Shown: positions 1 through 8,706 of the stretch, in pieces
Layout of the letters: each line of letters starts with the position of its first letter
How positions within the stretch are numbered: position 1 is the first letter of the stretch
Assembly: GCF_017427025.1 (NCBI RefSeq)
Contig: NZ_JAFLNG010000010.1
Coordinates: 1 to 33,055, forward strand
From: Streptomyces sp. FH025
Lineage (GTDB): Bacteria > Actinomycetota > Actinomycetes > Streptomycetales > Streptomycetaceae
Reading direction: 5' to 3'
DNA length: 33,055 bases
Program-made: the position numbers and the translations under genes
Notes under the pieces: generated by a model
Database searches by the model: none
Told to the model about the DNA's origin: nothing
The model's input: only the letters and a program-made list of their open reading frames with translations

Positions 1-1522
1 CGGCGGCCTTCTCGCCGATCGCGATGGCGGTCGCGTTGGGCGCGCCGCGGCCCGGGGCGGGCATCACCGACACGTCGGCGACCCGCAGGCCGTCGATGCC
101 CATCACCTTCAGCTCGGCGTCCACCACCTTGCCCATCGAGCAGGTCGCGGTGCCGTGGAAGATCGAGTGGGTGTAGGCGCGCACGAACGCCCGCAGGTCC
201 GCCTCGGACTCGGACGCGGGGGCGCGCAGCATGCCGTCGGTGTACGCGGCGAGCGGCTTCTGCCGGGCGATCTCCAGGCCGATCCGGGTGCCGTCGACGG
301 CGGTCCGCAGGTCGTCAGGGTCCTGGTAGTAGTTGTGCCGGATGTTCGGCTTGGTCGTCGGGTCGTGCGAGTCCAGGGTGACGGTGCCGCGGCTGCGGGG
401 GGTGAGCATCACCGGGCCGTAGGTGATGGCGTGGCCGGTGGGCAGGCCCAGGCCGCTGTCGGCGAACATCAGCGGGCCGGAGAAGAACACCACGTCCGGG
501 GCGGGCAGTTCGGGGCGGGTGCGGATGTAGCCACCGGCCTCGGGACCGTTGGAGGTGAGCGGGCCGCGGCCTTCCTCGACGAACTGCCGGACGAACTCCG
601 GGTCGTCGGCACCGAGCAGGCTGACCGGCTGCGAGGTGGTGAAGATCAGCGGCACCAGCGGGTGGTCCTGGAGGTTGCGGCCGACCTCGGGGTGGTCCTG
701 GACGACCGGGATGCCGAGCAGGTTCAGGTGGTCGGCCGGGCCGATGCCGGAGAGCATCAGCAGCTGCGGGGAGTTGTAGGCGCCGGCGCACAGGATGACC
801 TCGCGCTCGGCCCGGATGGTGTGCTCCTCGTCCAGCCGGTAGCCGGTGACGCCGACGGCCCGGCCGTTCTCCACCACGACGCGGTGCACCTGGAGGTGGG
901 TCTCCACCGTCAGGTTCGGCCGGTCCATCGCCGGGTGCAGGTAGCCGACCGCGGTGGAGCAGCGCCGCCCGTTGCGCTGGGTGACCTGGAAGAAGCCGAA
1001 GCCCTCCTGCCGGGCGCCGTTGAAGTCGTCGTTCGGCGCGTAGCCGGCCTCCAGCGCGGAGTCGATGAAGGCGTGCGACAGCGGGTTCCTGGAGCGGCCG
1101 TCCGAGACGGACATCGGGCCGCCGGCGCCGTGGTAGGCGTCCGCGCCGCGCTCGTTGTCCTCGGAGCGGCGGAAGTACGGCAGCAACTCGTCGTAGCTCC
1201 AGCCGGGCTGGCCCCAGCCGTCGTAGTCCAGGCGGTTGCCGCGCAGGTACAGCATGGCGTTGATCGAGCTGGTTCCGCCGAGGACCTTGCCGCGGGGCAG
1301 GAACACCCGGCGCCGGTCGAGCGCCTCCTCCTCGTGGGTGTCGTAGTCCCAGTCGATCCGGGTCCGGAACAGTTCGCCGAACGCGGCGGGGACGTGGATG
1401 TTCTCGTCGGTGTCCGCCGGGCCGGCCTCCACCAGACAGACCGTCACGTCCGGGTCCTCCGTCAGCCGGGCGGCGAGCACGGAACCCGCAGAGCCGGCGC
1501 CGACGATCACGTAGTCGTACAT
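1..1522 (-). CDS. GMC-family FAD-dependent oxidoreductase (C-terminus cut by window edge)
   Basis: Glucose-methanol-choline flavoenzymes oxidise alcohols to aldehydes or acids with FAD. About 507 residues are visible. The N-terminus has the Rossmann motif GAGSAGSVLAARL for FAD. The first GMC signature lies around GTSSINAMLYLRGNRLDYDGW and the second around GAYNSPQLLMLSGIGP. Near the C-terminus SIFHGTATCSMG carries the catalytic His, and GAPNATAIAIGEKAA carries the second catalytic position as Asn. Only a short C-terminal tail should be missing. The ATG at 1522 sits just before the FAD motif, as usual for the family. The gene follows the APC permease by 71 bases on the same strand and is probably its operon partner. 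Resemblance to choline dehydrogenase BetA is only at family level, so the substrate is unknown. Confidence 0.93.
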   Translation of the reverse strand, partial: MYDYVIVGAGSAGSVLAARLTEDPDVTVCLVEAGPADTDENIHVPAAFGELFRTRIDWDYDTHEEEALDRRRVFLPRGKVLGGTSSINAMLYLRGNRLDYDGWGQPGWSYDELLPYFRRSEDNERGADAYHGAGGPMSVSDGRSRNPLSHAFIDSALEAGYAPNDDFNGARQEGFGFFQVTQRNGRRCSTAVGYLHPAMDRPNLTVETHLQVHRVVVENGRAVGVTGYRLDEEHTIRAEREVILCAGAYNSPQLLMLSGIGPADHLNLLGIPVVQDHPEVGRNLQDHPLVPLIFTTSQPVSLLGADDPEFVRQFVEEGRGPLTSNGPEAGGYIRTRPELPAPDVVFFSGPLMFADSGLGLPTGHAITYGPVMLTPRSRGTVTLDSHDPTTKPNIRHNYYQDPDDLRTAVDGTRIGLEIARQKPLAAYTDGMLRAPASESEADLRAFVRAYTHSIFHGTATCSMGKVVDAELKVMGIDGLRVADVSVMPAPGRGAPNATAIAIGEKAA

Positions 1523-1593
1523 CGAATCTCCTTCAGCGAGAGGGGCGATGAGTGGGGGAGTGTGGAGCTGAAAGCCGGTTCGGGAGGGGCCGT

Positions 1594-3081
1594 TCAGCGG
1601 GCCGCAGACCGGGCCGCCGCCCGGTGCCGGGCACCGGCCGGGCGGGGCTCCGGCTCGCGCACCTCGGCCGCGGCCAGGCCCGCGTACCGTTCGGGCCGCC
1701 GGGCGCGCAGCCACAGCGCCAGGACCGTGCCGGCCACGGCGGCCGCGACCAGCAGCCACGGCAGCGCGTTCACCACCGCGTTGTCGGTACCGGTCAGCAG
1801 CGGGAAGTTGGCCACCAGCAGCACCGCCGAGGCGATCAGCCCGAGCGCGCCCAGCGCGGGTGCCAGTCCGGTCCGCCACCAGTGCCCGTCGGCGCGGCGG
1901 CGGAAGAATCCGAGCACCGCGAGCGCGGCCGCCGCCTGGAGCACCACGATCCCGAGCGTGCCCAGCCCCACCAGGCTGGTGGACAGGCTGGTGTACGGGT
2001 CCAGCCCGGCCAGCGCGAACGCGCCGACCACCAGGACGGTCAGCACCGACTGCGCCACGCTCGCCCGGTGCGGCGAACCGTGCGAGCGGTGGGCCCGGCC
2101 CAGCCAGGACGGCAGCACGCCCTCGCGGCCGAGCACGAACGCGTACCGGTTGGCCGCGTTGTGCAGCGCCAGGATCGCCGCCAGCATGCTGGTGCACAGC
2201 AGCACTTGCAACAGCGAGGTCATCCACGCGCCGACGTGGTCGGTGCTGATGGTGAAGAACAGGTTGCCGAGCTGCTCGCCGGCGACGTCCCGCACCTGGT
2301 CGGCGCCGATCGCGCCGACCGCGACCCAGCTGGTCAGGGCGTAGAACCCGGCGATCACCACCACCGAGGCGTAGGTCGCCCGGGGCACGGTGCGGGTCGG
2401 GTTCCGGGTCTCCTCGCCGTAGAGGGCGGCCGACTCGAACCCGATGAAGGACATGAAGGCGAACATCATCGACACGCCGACCGCGCCGCTGAGCACGGTG
2501 TGCGGCGCCATCGAGGCGGCCGGCAGCGCGTGCACGCCGCGGTCGGCGACCACCGCGACGTCGAGCACCGTCAGCACCCCGATCTCGGCGGCCATCAGCA
2601 GTGCCAGCACCCGCGCCGACAGGTCGATCTGCCGGTAGCCGAGGACCGCGACCAGCAGGACCGCGAGTGCCGTCCACACCTCCCAGGGCAGGTCCAGGCC
2701 GTGGATCCGCGCGGTCATCGCCGCGAAGTAGCCGAACGCGCCGGTCAGTCCGATCGCCGCGGCGTTGTAGGACAGCACCGCGAGCAGGCCCGCTGCCACC
2801 GCCGGCGGTCGGCCCAGGCCCAGCGACACGTAGGTGTAGAAGCCGCCCGCGTTGACGATCCGCCGGCTCATCGCGGCGTAGCCCGCCGAGAAGCACAGCA
2901 GCACCAGCCCGGCGAACACGAACACCGCGGGCACGCCCGCGCCGTCGCCCAGCGCGAACGCCAGCGGCACGGTGCCGACCACCGCCGCCAGCGGGGCCGC
3001 CGCGGCGACCACCAGCAGCACGATCTTCGGGGTGTTCAGCGAGCCGCCCAGACCGGGCGAGGAGGAGGACCGGCCGCTCAT
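1594..3081 (-). CDS. APC-superfamily amino acid/amine permease
   Basis: A 495-residue, strongly hydrophobic protein with about twelve predicted membrane helices. The first helix begins near residue 17 (TPKIVLLVVAAAAPLAAVV). The central MMFAFMSFIGFESAALYGEE segment and AANRYAFVLGREGVLP are typical of APC-type proton-coupled permeases for amino acids or amines. The C-terminal tail is charged and rich in Arg and Ala. Its ATG overlaps the TGA of the upstream FAD oxidoreductase gene (ATGA, 3078-3081), which indicates translational coupling. The GMC oxidoreductase follows on the same strand. The pairing suggests import of an amine or amino acid that the neighbouring oxidases act on; the substrate is inference only. 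Confidence 0.92.
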   Translation of the reverse strand: MSGRSSSSPGLGGSLNTPKIVLLVVAAAAPLAAVVGTVPLAFALGDGAGVPAVFVFAGLVLLCFSAGYAAMSRRIVNAGGFYTYVSLGLGRPPAVAAGLLAVLSYNAAAIGLTGAFGYFAAMTARIHGLDLPWEVWTALAVLLVAVLGYRQIDLSARVLALLMAAEIGVLTVLDVAVVADRGVHALPAASMAPHTVLSGAVGVSMMFAFMSFIGFESAALYGEETRNPTRTVPRATYASVVVIAGFYALTSWVAVGAIGADQVRDVAGEQLGNLFFTISTDHVGAWMTSLLQVLLCTSMLAAILALHNAANRYAFVLGREGVLPSWLGRAHRSHGSPHRASVAQSVLTVLVVGAFALAGLDPYTSLSTSLVGLGTLGIVVLQAAAALAVLGFFRRRADGHWWRTGLAPALGALGLIASAVLLVANFPLLTGTDNAVVNALPWLLVAAAVAGTVLALWLRARRPERYAGLAAAEVREPEPRPAGARHRAAARSAAR

Positions 3082-4472
3082 CTGGTCGCCTTTCCGGACG
3101 GGACGCCGCCGGGCGCGGTCGGCCCGGCGGCGGGGGAGGAGGACATCGGGGTGCGGGGCGCGCGCAGCACCCGGGCCAGTACGGCGGGTCGCATCAGCGT
3201 CGTCGGCGGGTCGATCAGCCCGGTGACCCGCAGGAACGCGGCGGTCAGCGCCGGGTCGTGGACCGCCGCGGCCTGGAAGCGGCCCATGTAGGCGTTGGCG
3301 ACCCGGACCTTCAGCGGGCGCCGGCCCGGAACGCCGGGGAACGCCAGGTCACCGCCGGCCGACAGCTCCCACGGCGCGTCCAGCACCGCGGAGGCGTCGC
3401 GGAAGTAGGCGGCCGGATCCGGCTCCGCGCCGCCCCGCAGGTGCTTGCGCAGCGCCATCGCCTGCATCGCGGAGACCGCGATGCCCTGCCCGTACACCGG
3501 GTTGAAGGAGCACACCGCGTCGCCGAGCACCAGGAAGCCGCGCGGGAAGTCCGCCATCCGCTCGTAGCGGCGGCGCCGGCTGGCCGGGTACTTGAAGGTC
3601 ACCGGGTCGGTCAGCGGCTCGGCGTCCCGGATCGCCTCGTACACATCGGGCACCGGCAGGGAGCGGGCGAACTCCAGGAATCCGGTGGCGTCGGTCGGCG
3701 GGTGGTCGCCGAGCACGCCGGTCAGCGAGATCAGCATCCGGTCCTCGCCGATGGTGTGCAGGAACGCCCCGCGCGGATGCGCGGGCGTGGCCACCGGGTT
3801 GATCGACATGTCGCCGCGGAACGGGTCGGTGTGCCAGCGGTAGCGGCGGCTGGTGTACGCCAGGTCGATCCGGATCGTCTCCTCCTCGACCTGGGGGTAG
3901 CCGAGCTCGGTCAGCCACAGCGGCGCCCGTGAGCCCCGGCCGGTGGCGTCCACCACCAGCGCCGCCGGCAGCACCTGCTCGGCTCCGCCCGAGCGCGGAT
4001 GGATCCGCACGCCGGTCACCCGCCGTCCGTCGGAGGAGGCGAGCGGGCCCACCACGTCCGTCTCCTCGGCGAAGGACACCCCGGGCAGCTCCGCCACCCG
4101 CTGCCGCACCAGGTGCTCCAGCATCGGGCGGGTCGCTCCCGCGAGCGTCAGGTCGCCCGTGGCCGGGGCCAGCCGCCGGCCGTCCAGGTACCAGCGCACC
4201 TGGGAGTTCAGGTCGCCCACGGGCACGCCGGCGGTCCGCAGTCCGTCGGTGAAGCCCGGGAACAGGTTCTCCATGATGCGCTGGCCGCGTGCCAGCAGGC
4301 CGTGCGCGTGCCGGCCCTGCGGCACCCCGCGCCGCGGCTCGCTCACGCCGCTCAACCGGTCGCGGTCGACGACCAGCACCTCGTCGTAGACCTCGGACAG
4401 TACCCGTGCCGCGAACATTCCGGCGAAGCTCCCGCCGAGGACGATCGCCCGCTCCTGGTTCCGATTCCTCAT
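3078..4472 (-). CDS. FAD-dependent oxidoreductase (aromatic-hydroxylase-like)
   Basis: A 464-residue single-component flavoprotein of the PHBH/squalene-epoxidase-like group. GGSFAGMFAARVLSEVYDE followed by VLVVDRD (about residues 11-36) is the N-terminal FAD-binding beta-alpha-beta fold. VLGDAVCSFNPVYGQGIAVS near residue 305 is the second FAD motif (GD followed by P-x-G-x-G). These proteins usually hydroxylate or epoxidise with NAD(P)H and O2; some are reductases or halogenase-like, and nothing here settles the substrate. The frame is open further upstream to 4541, but ATG 4472 is preceded by a purine-rich GAGAAGAGAG site and directly precedes the FAD fold, so it is preferred. The stop overlaps the permease start. 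A separate promoter is likely between 4473 and 4610, because a hairpin terminates the gene upstream. Confidence 0.9.
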   Translation of the reverse strand: MRNRNQERAIVLGGSFAGMFAARVLSEVYDEVLVVDRDRLSGVSEPRRGVPQGRHAHGLLARGQRIMENLFPGFTDGLRTAGVPVGDLNSQVRWYLDGRRLAPATGDLTLAGATRPMLEHLVRQRVAELPGVSFAEETDVVGPLASSDGRRVTGVRIHPRSGGAEQVLPAALVVDATGRGSRAPLWLTELGYPQVEEETIRIDLAYTSRRYRWHTDPFRGDMSINPVATPAHPRGAFLHTIGEDRMLISLTGVLGDHPPTDATGFLEFARSLPVPDVYEAIRDAEPLTDPVTFKYPASRRRRYERMADFPRGFLVLGDAVCSFNPVYGQGIAVSAMQAMALRKHLRGGAEPDPAAYFRDASAVLDAPWELSAGGDLAFPGVPGRRPLKVRVANAYMGRFQAAAVHDPALTAAFLRVTGLIDPPTTLMRPAVLARVLRAPRTPMSSSPAAGPTAPGGVPSGKATR

Positions 4473-4570
4473 CGTGCTCTCTTCTCGCACTCGGCCGCAT
4501 CCATACCAGGCATGGTCTCGGTCCTTGTGGCCGCCGCACATCTCCCTAATTGCCGCTCATGCAGAGGAAG

Positions 4571-4581
4571 TTGACGGTCAA
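4571..4581. promoter_or_regulatory. Short palindrome TTGAC-G-GTCAA in the upstream region of the FAD oxidoreductase
   Basis: This 11-base perfect palindrome is in the 186-base gap between the epoxide hydrolase and the FAD oxidoreductase. It could be an operator or overlap a -35 element (TTGACC on the minus strand), but no convincing -10 is seen at 17 bases, so this is weak. Confidence 0.3.
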
Positions 4582-4610
4582 TCAGGAACTGGTTCCGGGC
4601 ACGCCGAGGT

Positions 4611-4635
4611 CCCCCCGGCGGGTACGGCCGGGGGG
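4611..4635 (-). terminator. Hairpin downstream of the epoxide hydrolase gene
   Basis: A perfect 9-bp stem (CCCCCCGGC pairing with GCCGGGGGG) with a 7-base loop begins 23 bases after the epoxide hydrolase stop. There is no U-run, as is common in actinomycetes. It separates the monooxygenase/epoxide hydrolase unit from the FAD oxidoreductase/permease unit. Confidence 0.65.
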
Positions 4636-4658
4636 CTGGTCGGCGATCCTCGGGCGGG

Positions 4659-5813
4659 TCAGCGGTCCTTGAGCAGGCGGGCGAAGGCGCGCACGTCGCC
4701 GACGTACAGCTCGGGCTGCTCCAGGGCGGCGAAGTTGCCGCCGCGGTCGTACTCGTTCCAGTGCACGATGGTGTCGAACTCCCGCTCGGCGAACCGGCGG
4801 ACGGGCTTGAAGGGGGCGTGCGGGAAGACCGCGACGCCGAGCGGCATGCTGAGCGGGAAGTAGCGGCCGGCGTTCGCCTCGATCGGCAGGAAGTCGACGC
4901 TCTCGTAGTAGAACTGGGCGGAGGAGCCGCCGGTGCCGGTGAGCCAGTACAGGGTGGCGATGTCCAGGATGCGGTCGCGCGCGACGGCGTCCTCGGGGGC
5001 CGTGGGGGCGTCCGCCCAGTCCTTGTACTTCTCGACGACCCAGGCGAGCTGGCCGACGGGGGAGTCGGTGAGGCCGTAGGCGACGGTGTGCGGGCGGGTG
5101 GCCTGGAGCTTCATCGAGCCGGACAGCACCCGGGTGAAGCGCTCGGAGCGGGCGATCCGGGCGTGGTCCTCCTCGCTCAGGCCCTCCAGCTCGGACGGGT
5201 CGGCGGCGGCGGTGACCAGGGTGTTGAGGTGCACGCCGGCCACGTGCTCCGGGTCCTGCATGCCCAGCACCAGGGCCACGCCGGAGCCGAAGTCGCCGCC
5301 CTGGGCGACGTAGCGGTCGTAGCCGAGCCCGCGCATCAGCTCGGCCCAGGCGGAGGCGACGCGCTGGGTGGTCCAGCCGGCCTCGGCCGGGCCGGAGAAG
5401 CCGAAGCCGGGGAGCGCGGGGATGACCACGTGGAAGGCGTCGGCGGGGTCTCCGCCGTGGGCGCGCGGGTCGGTGAGCGGGCCGATGACGTCGAGGAACT
5501 CGGTGACCGCGCCGGGCCAGCCGTGCGTGATGATCAGCGGCAGCGCGTTCGGCTCGGGTGAACGGACGTGCAGGTAGTGGATGTTGGCGCCGTCGATGGT
5601 GGTGGTGAAGTGCGGGTGGCGGTTCAGCCGCTCCTCGGCGGCGCGCCAGTCGTAGCGGGTGCGCCAGTACTCGGCGAGGTCCTTGAGGTAGTCCACCGGC
5701 ACGCCGCGGTCCCAGCCGGCCTCCGGCAGGCCCTCCGGCCAGCGGGTGTCGGACAAGCGGCGCTTCAGGTCGTCCAGGTCGCTCTGCGGGAAGTCGGCGC
5801 GGAACGGTCGCAT
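4659..5813 (-). CDS. Epoxide hydrolase, microsomal/EHN type, catalytic His replaced by Asn
   Basis: An alpha/beta hydrolase of 384 residues with the N-terminal EHN domain ([17 protein letters not shown], residues 4-20) typical of microsomal-type epoxide hydrolases. The oxyanion motif HGWPG is at 97-101. The Asp nucleophile is D174 in QGGDFGSG. The cap tyrosines lie in QFYYES (about 302-303). The conserved C-terminal block normally reads GGHFAALE with the catalytic His, but here it is GGNFAALE (N360; codon at 4734-4736 on the plus strand). The enzyme may therefore be unable to hydrolyse the alkyl-enzyme ester efficiently, or it may be repurposed. ATG 5813 was chosen over an upstream in-frame start at 5963 because the EHN domain begins there and an AGAAGGGG site precedes it. 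It follows the flavin monooxygenase by 46 bases, so the two are probably co-transcribed. Confidence 0.92.
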   Translation of the reverse strand: MRPFRADFPQSDLDDLKRRLSDTRWPEGLPEAGWDRGVPVDYLKDLAEYWRTRYDWRAAEERLNRHPHFTTTIDGANIHYLHVRSPEPNALPLIITHGWPGAVTEFLDVIGPLTDPRAHGGDPADAFHVVIPALPGFGFSGPAEAGWTTQRVASAWAELMRGLGYDRYVAQGGDFGSGVALVLGMQDPEHVAGVHLNTLVTAAADPSELEGLSEEDHARIARSERFTRVLSGSMKLQATRPHTVAYGLTDSPVGQLAWVVEKYKDWADAPTAPEDAVARDRILDIATLYWLTGTGGSSAQFYYESVDFLPIEANAGRYFPLSMPLGVAVFPHAPFKPVRRFAEREFDTIVHWNEYDRGGNFAALEQPELYVGDVRAFARLLKDR

Positions 5814-5859
5814 GGCGAGGTACCCCTTCTGCTCAGGTCCGTGAAATGTGGGAACGTGC

Positions 5860-7044
5860 CTACAGGTACTGGGTGTTGGGCTCCAGGCCGCACAGCATCC
5901 GGCCGTACAGCTCGATGGTGGTGGCGGGGTTGGTGAGGGCGTGGATGGCGACCGCGTGCACATCGCGCTGGATCCGCGGCAGCGGCACGTCCCGGTAGAT
6001 GGAGGAGCCGCCGCCGGCCATCGCGACGATGTCCACCGCCTGCTTGGCGAGCTGCGCGGTGCGGCCGAGCTGGACGCGGGAGCGGACCCGCTCGTCCTGG
6101 GTCCAGGGCTCCTCGGCGGCCGACTTGGCGGAGATCAGGTCGGCGAAGGCGTGCATCCGCGCCTCCGCCTCCTCGATCAGCAGAGCGGCCTCGCCGACCT
6201 GGAGGTGGGTGACCGGGGCCTCGGCCTGGCTCCGGTAGTCGGTGTAGGTGATCGACCGGCCGGGCATCCGCTCCAGGAGGGTCTCCAGGGCGTACTTGGC
6301 CGAGCCGATCAGCTGCCCGCCGGTGGCGGCGGTCGAGGTCACCAGCATCGGCACCTGGTAGGCGGGCTTGGCCGCGTTGATCTTGGACTTGCACTGGTCG
6401 GTGAAGAAGTCGGCGGTGGCGATCACCCGCTCGTCGGGGACGAAGACGTCCCGGGCGACGGTGGTGACGCTGCCCGAACCGGGGAGGCCGAAGGTGTGCC
6501 AGTCGTCCACGAACTCCAGCTCGGAGGTGGGGACCAGTGCGGTGATCGGGCCGTTGGCGCCCTCCGGGCCCTCCGGGACGGCCGCGGTGACCTTCCACTG
6601 GCTGTGCAGCACCCCGCTGTTGAAGCGCCAGGAGCCGCTCATCCGCCAGCCTCCGGGCACCCGCACCGCGGTGCCGGAGGCCGCCAGGGTGCCGCAGACC
6701 CGGACGTTCGGCCGGGCGAACACCTCGTCCTGCACCTCGTCCGGCCACAGCCCGGCCATCCAGTTGAGCAGGGACCACACCGAGACGCAGAACGCCGCGG
6801 AGGCGTTGCCGCGGGCGAGCTCGGCGTGCACGTCGACCAGGGTGGCCGGGTCGCTCTCGTACCCGCCGTACTGCACGGGCGCCTGCATCCGCAGGATCCC
6901 GGACTCCTCAAGGGCGTCGATCACGTCCTCGGGGAGCCTGCGGTGCTCGTCGATCCACAGCGAGCGCTCGCGCAGCAGTGGCACCAGCTCCGCTGCCCGG
7001 CCGACCAGTTCCCGCCGTGTCGGTATCGTCGTCCGCCCCACCAT
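5860..7044 (-). CDS. Acyl-CoA-dehydrogenase-fold flavin monooxygenase (group D-like)
   Basis: A 394-residue protein with the acyl-CoA dehydrogenase fold. The N-terminal helical domain contains [25 protein letters not shown]. The central beta domain includes [15 protein letters not shown] and [18 protein letters not shown]. The C-terminal helical domain ends in [16 protein letters not shown]. This pattern fits the flavin-dependent monooxygenase oxygenase components (HsaA/HpaB-type) and related hydroxylases better than true acyl-CoA dehydrogenases, since no clear catalytic Glu or acyl-CoA pocket is recognisable. Such enzymes use reduced flavin from a separate reductase, and none is seen nearby. 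ATG 7044 has an excellent GGGAGGA site five bases upstream, which decides against the longer frame to 7203. With the epoxide hydrolase 46 bases downstream, an oxygenation then epoxide-opening sequence is plausible. Confidence 0.88.
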   Translation of the reverse strand: MVGRTTIPTRRELVGRAAELVPLLRERSLWIDEHRRLPEDVIDALEESGILRMQAPVQYGGYESDPATLVDVHAELARGNASAAFCVSVWSLLNWMAGLWPDEVQDEVFARPNVRVCGTLAASGTAVRVPGGWRMSGSWRFNSGVLHSQWKVTAAVPEGPEGANGPITALVPTSELEFVDDWHTFGLPGSGSVTTVARDVFVPDERVIATADFFTDQCKSKINAAKPAYQVPMLVTSTAATGGQLIGSAKYALETLLERMPGRSITYTDYRSQAEAPVTHLQVGEAALLIEEAEARMHAFADLISAKSAAEEPWTQDERVRSRVQLGRTAQLAKQAVDIVAMAGGGSSIYRDVPLPRIQRDVHAVAIHALTNPATTIELYGRMLCGLEPNTQYL

Positions 7045-7156
7045 GTCCTCCCGGATGCGCTGATCGTCTATCCGGGAGCATGGCTCGTGCCGGGAGCCGG
7101 CCGCATCCTTGAGAATGCGGTCGACTCGGGTGGCACGGTGGAACGGTGGTCGTCGG

Positions 7157-7807
7157 TCAGGCCCGCACCGCGCGCAGCAGCCGGCAGCCCGCCTCGGTGT
7201 CACCGGTCATGCGCAGCGATCCGTCGGCGAGCGCCGCCTCGGTGGACGTGCGGCCGTTGAGCAGGGCGTCCAGGGTGGCCGGGGCGGTCTCCAGCACCGC
7301 GTCGGCGGGCTCGGTGGGCTGGCCGCGGGTGAGCGCGACCAACTGGCCGTCGACCACCCGGGCCGTGAACCGGTCAGGGTCCAGCCGGATCTCGTAGCTG
7401 GCCGACCAGGCGGGCTCGGCGGTCGCGTCGAAGGTGCAGCGCATCGAGATCATCAGCGAGTCGGCGCGCACCTCGCCCTCCCGGGGCAGCACCGGAGAGC
7501 GTGAGCCCCACAGCCCGAAGGTCACCACTATGGGTTCCAACTCGGCGCCCCACTCGGTGAGTTCGTAGACGCGGGAGCCGGCGGGTGGAGGCAGGGTGCG
7601 GCGCTGGATCACCCCGGCCTGTTCGAGGTCGCGCAGGCGCTGGGTGAGCACGTTCGGCCCGGCTCCGGGCAGTCCGGCCTGGAGGTCGGTGAAGCGCTTC
7701 GGGCCGAGGAGGAGGTCCCGGACGATCAGCAGCGCCCAGCGCTCGCCGACCATCTCCAGGGCGTGTGCCAGCCCGCATCCGTCGTCGTATCTCCGTTTAC
7801 CTGCCAC
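7157..7807 (-). CDS. HxlR-family winged-helix regulator with SCP2-like C-terminal domain
   Basis: A 216-residue regulator with a GTG start at 7807. Residues about 8-100 form an HxlR winged helix: GCGLAHALEMVGERWALLIV, then LLLGPKRFTDLQAGLPGAGPNVLTQRLRDLEQAGVIQRR and the wing GSRVYELTEWG. Residues about 115-216 resemble the SCP2-type ligand-binding domain often fused to this HTH (RVVDGQLVALTRGQ, ALLNGRTSTEAALADG). It is divergent from the DUF899 gene and lies 112 bases upstream of the monooxygenase on the same strand, so it may control both directions and itself. An inverted repeat at 7847-7870 is a candidate operator. The effector is unknown. Confidence 0.9.
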   Translation of the reverse strand: MAGKRRYDDGCGLAHALEMVGERWALLIVRDLLLGPKRFTDLQAGLPGAGPNVLTQRLRDLEQAGVIQRRTLPPPAGSRVYELTEWGAELEPIVVTFGLWGSRSPVLPREGEVRADSLMISMRCTFDATAEPAWSASYEIRLDPDRFTARVVDGQLVALTRGQPTEPADAVLETAPATLDALLNGRTSTEAALADGSLRMTGDTEAGCRLLRAVRA

Positions 7808-7846
7808 GGCCCCAGCATAGCCCGGGTTGCTTCTTTCTCGGAGTGT

Positions 7847-7870
7847 GGTTACTTAGAAATTAGGAGTACC
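7847..7870. promoter_or_regulatory. Candidate HxlR operator/divergent promoter region
   Basis: An AT-rich patch in a GC-rich setting holds an imperfect inverted repeat, GGTTACT ... AGTACC, with an 11-base AT-rich centre. It lies between the divergent HxlR and DUF899 genes. TACTGT at 7874-7879 could serve as the -10 of the plus-strand promoter. HxlR proteins commonly bind such sites next to their own gene. Confidence 0.45.
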
Positions 7871-7934
7871 TGCTACTGTGTCCGAAGTCACCGTCCAGAG
7901 CCGTCGGCCGGACGCACTACCACCAGGAGATGTC

Positions 7935-8591
7935 ATGAGCCTTCCACCGATCGTGTCGCCCGAGGAGTGGCAGCGCGCCCGGGACGCCCTGCTGGTCAAG
8001 GAGAAGGCCGCCACCCGGGCCCAGGACGCCCTGGCCGCCGAACGCCGCCGGCTTCCGATGGTCGCGTTCGAGAAGGAGTACCTGTTCGACGGTCCGAGCG
8101 GGAAGGCGACCCTGCTCGACCTCTTCGACGGCCGCCGCCAGCTGATCGTCTACCACTTCATGATGGAGCCCGGCTCCCACCACTACTGCAAGGGCTGTTC
8201 GACCTTCATCGACAACATCGGCAACCTGGCCCACCTGCGCGCCCGTGACACCACGATGGTGCTCTCCTCCCCGGCCCCGCTCGCCCAGATCGAGGCCTAC
8301 CGCGCCCGGATGGAGTGGAACCTGCCCTGGTACTCCTCGCAGGGCAGCGACTTCAACGCCGACTGCGGCCTCGGCGGAGGCTTCGGCCTGAGCGTCTTCC
8401 TGCGCGACGGCGACCGGATCTACCGCACCTACTTCACCACCTCGCGCGGCGTCGACCGGCTGCGAGCCGACTTCGGTCTGCTCGACCTCACCCCGTACGG
8501 CCGCCAGGAGACCTGGGAGGACTCCCCGCAGGGCTGGCCGCAGACCGCGCCCTACCAGTGGTGGCGCCTGCACGACGAGTACGAGAACTGA
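7935..8591 (+). CDS. DUF899 thioredoxin-like protein
   Basis: A 218-residue protein of the DUF899 family, annotated by fold as thioredoxin-like; no reaction has been firmly assigned to the family. Recognisable segments are LPPIVSPEEWQRARDALL at the N-terminus, AERRRLPMV, and IVYHFMMEPGSHHYCKGCST with a CxxC pair (C85, C88). The tail has the aromatic PYQWWRLHDEY end common in this family. The frame is open from GTG 7878, but ATG 7935 has AGGAGA five bases upstream and matches the usual family N-terminus. It is followed 115 bases later by the MFS exporter, probably in one transcript under the HxlR regulator. Confidence 0.9.
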   Translation: MSLPPIVSPEEWQRARDALLVKEKAATRAQDALAAERRRLPMVAFEKEYLFDGPSGKATLLDLFDGRRQLIVYHFMMEPGSHHYCKGCSTFIDNIGNLAHLRARDTTMVLSSPAPLAQIEAYRARMEWNLPWYSSQGSDFNADCGLGGGFGLSVFLRDGDRIYRTYFTTSRGVDRLRADFGLLDLTPYGRQETWEDSPQGWPQTAPYQWWRLHDEYEN

Positions 8592-8706
8592 GCGCCGATG
8601 GCACCCCTGCGCCACCCGCACCGCCCGTCCCACCCGCACCACAGCACCGAAACGGAAACAGCGATGGCCAGGAACACGCCGGCCCCGACCCCACGGAGGT
8701 TACGCC

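Noticed and set aside
8612-8640. Direct repeat CCACCCGCACC (period 18) between DUF899 and the MFS gene
   Set aside because: It is low-complexity C-rich sequence just before a ribosome site; chance is a sufficient explanation.
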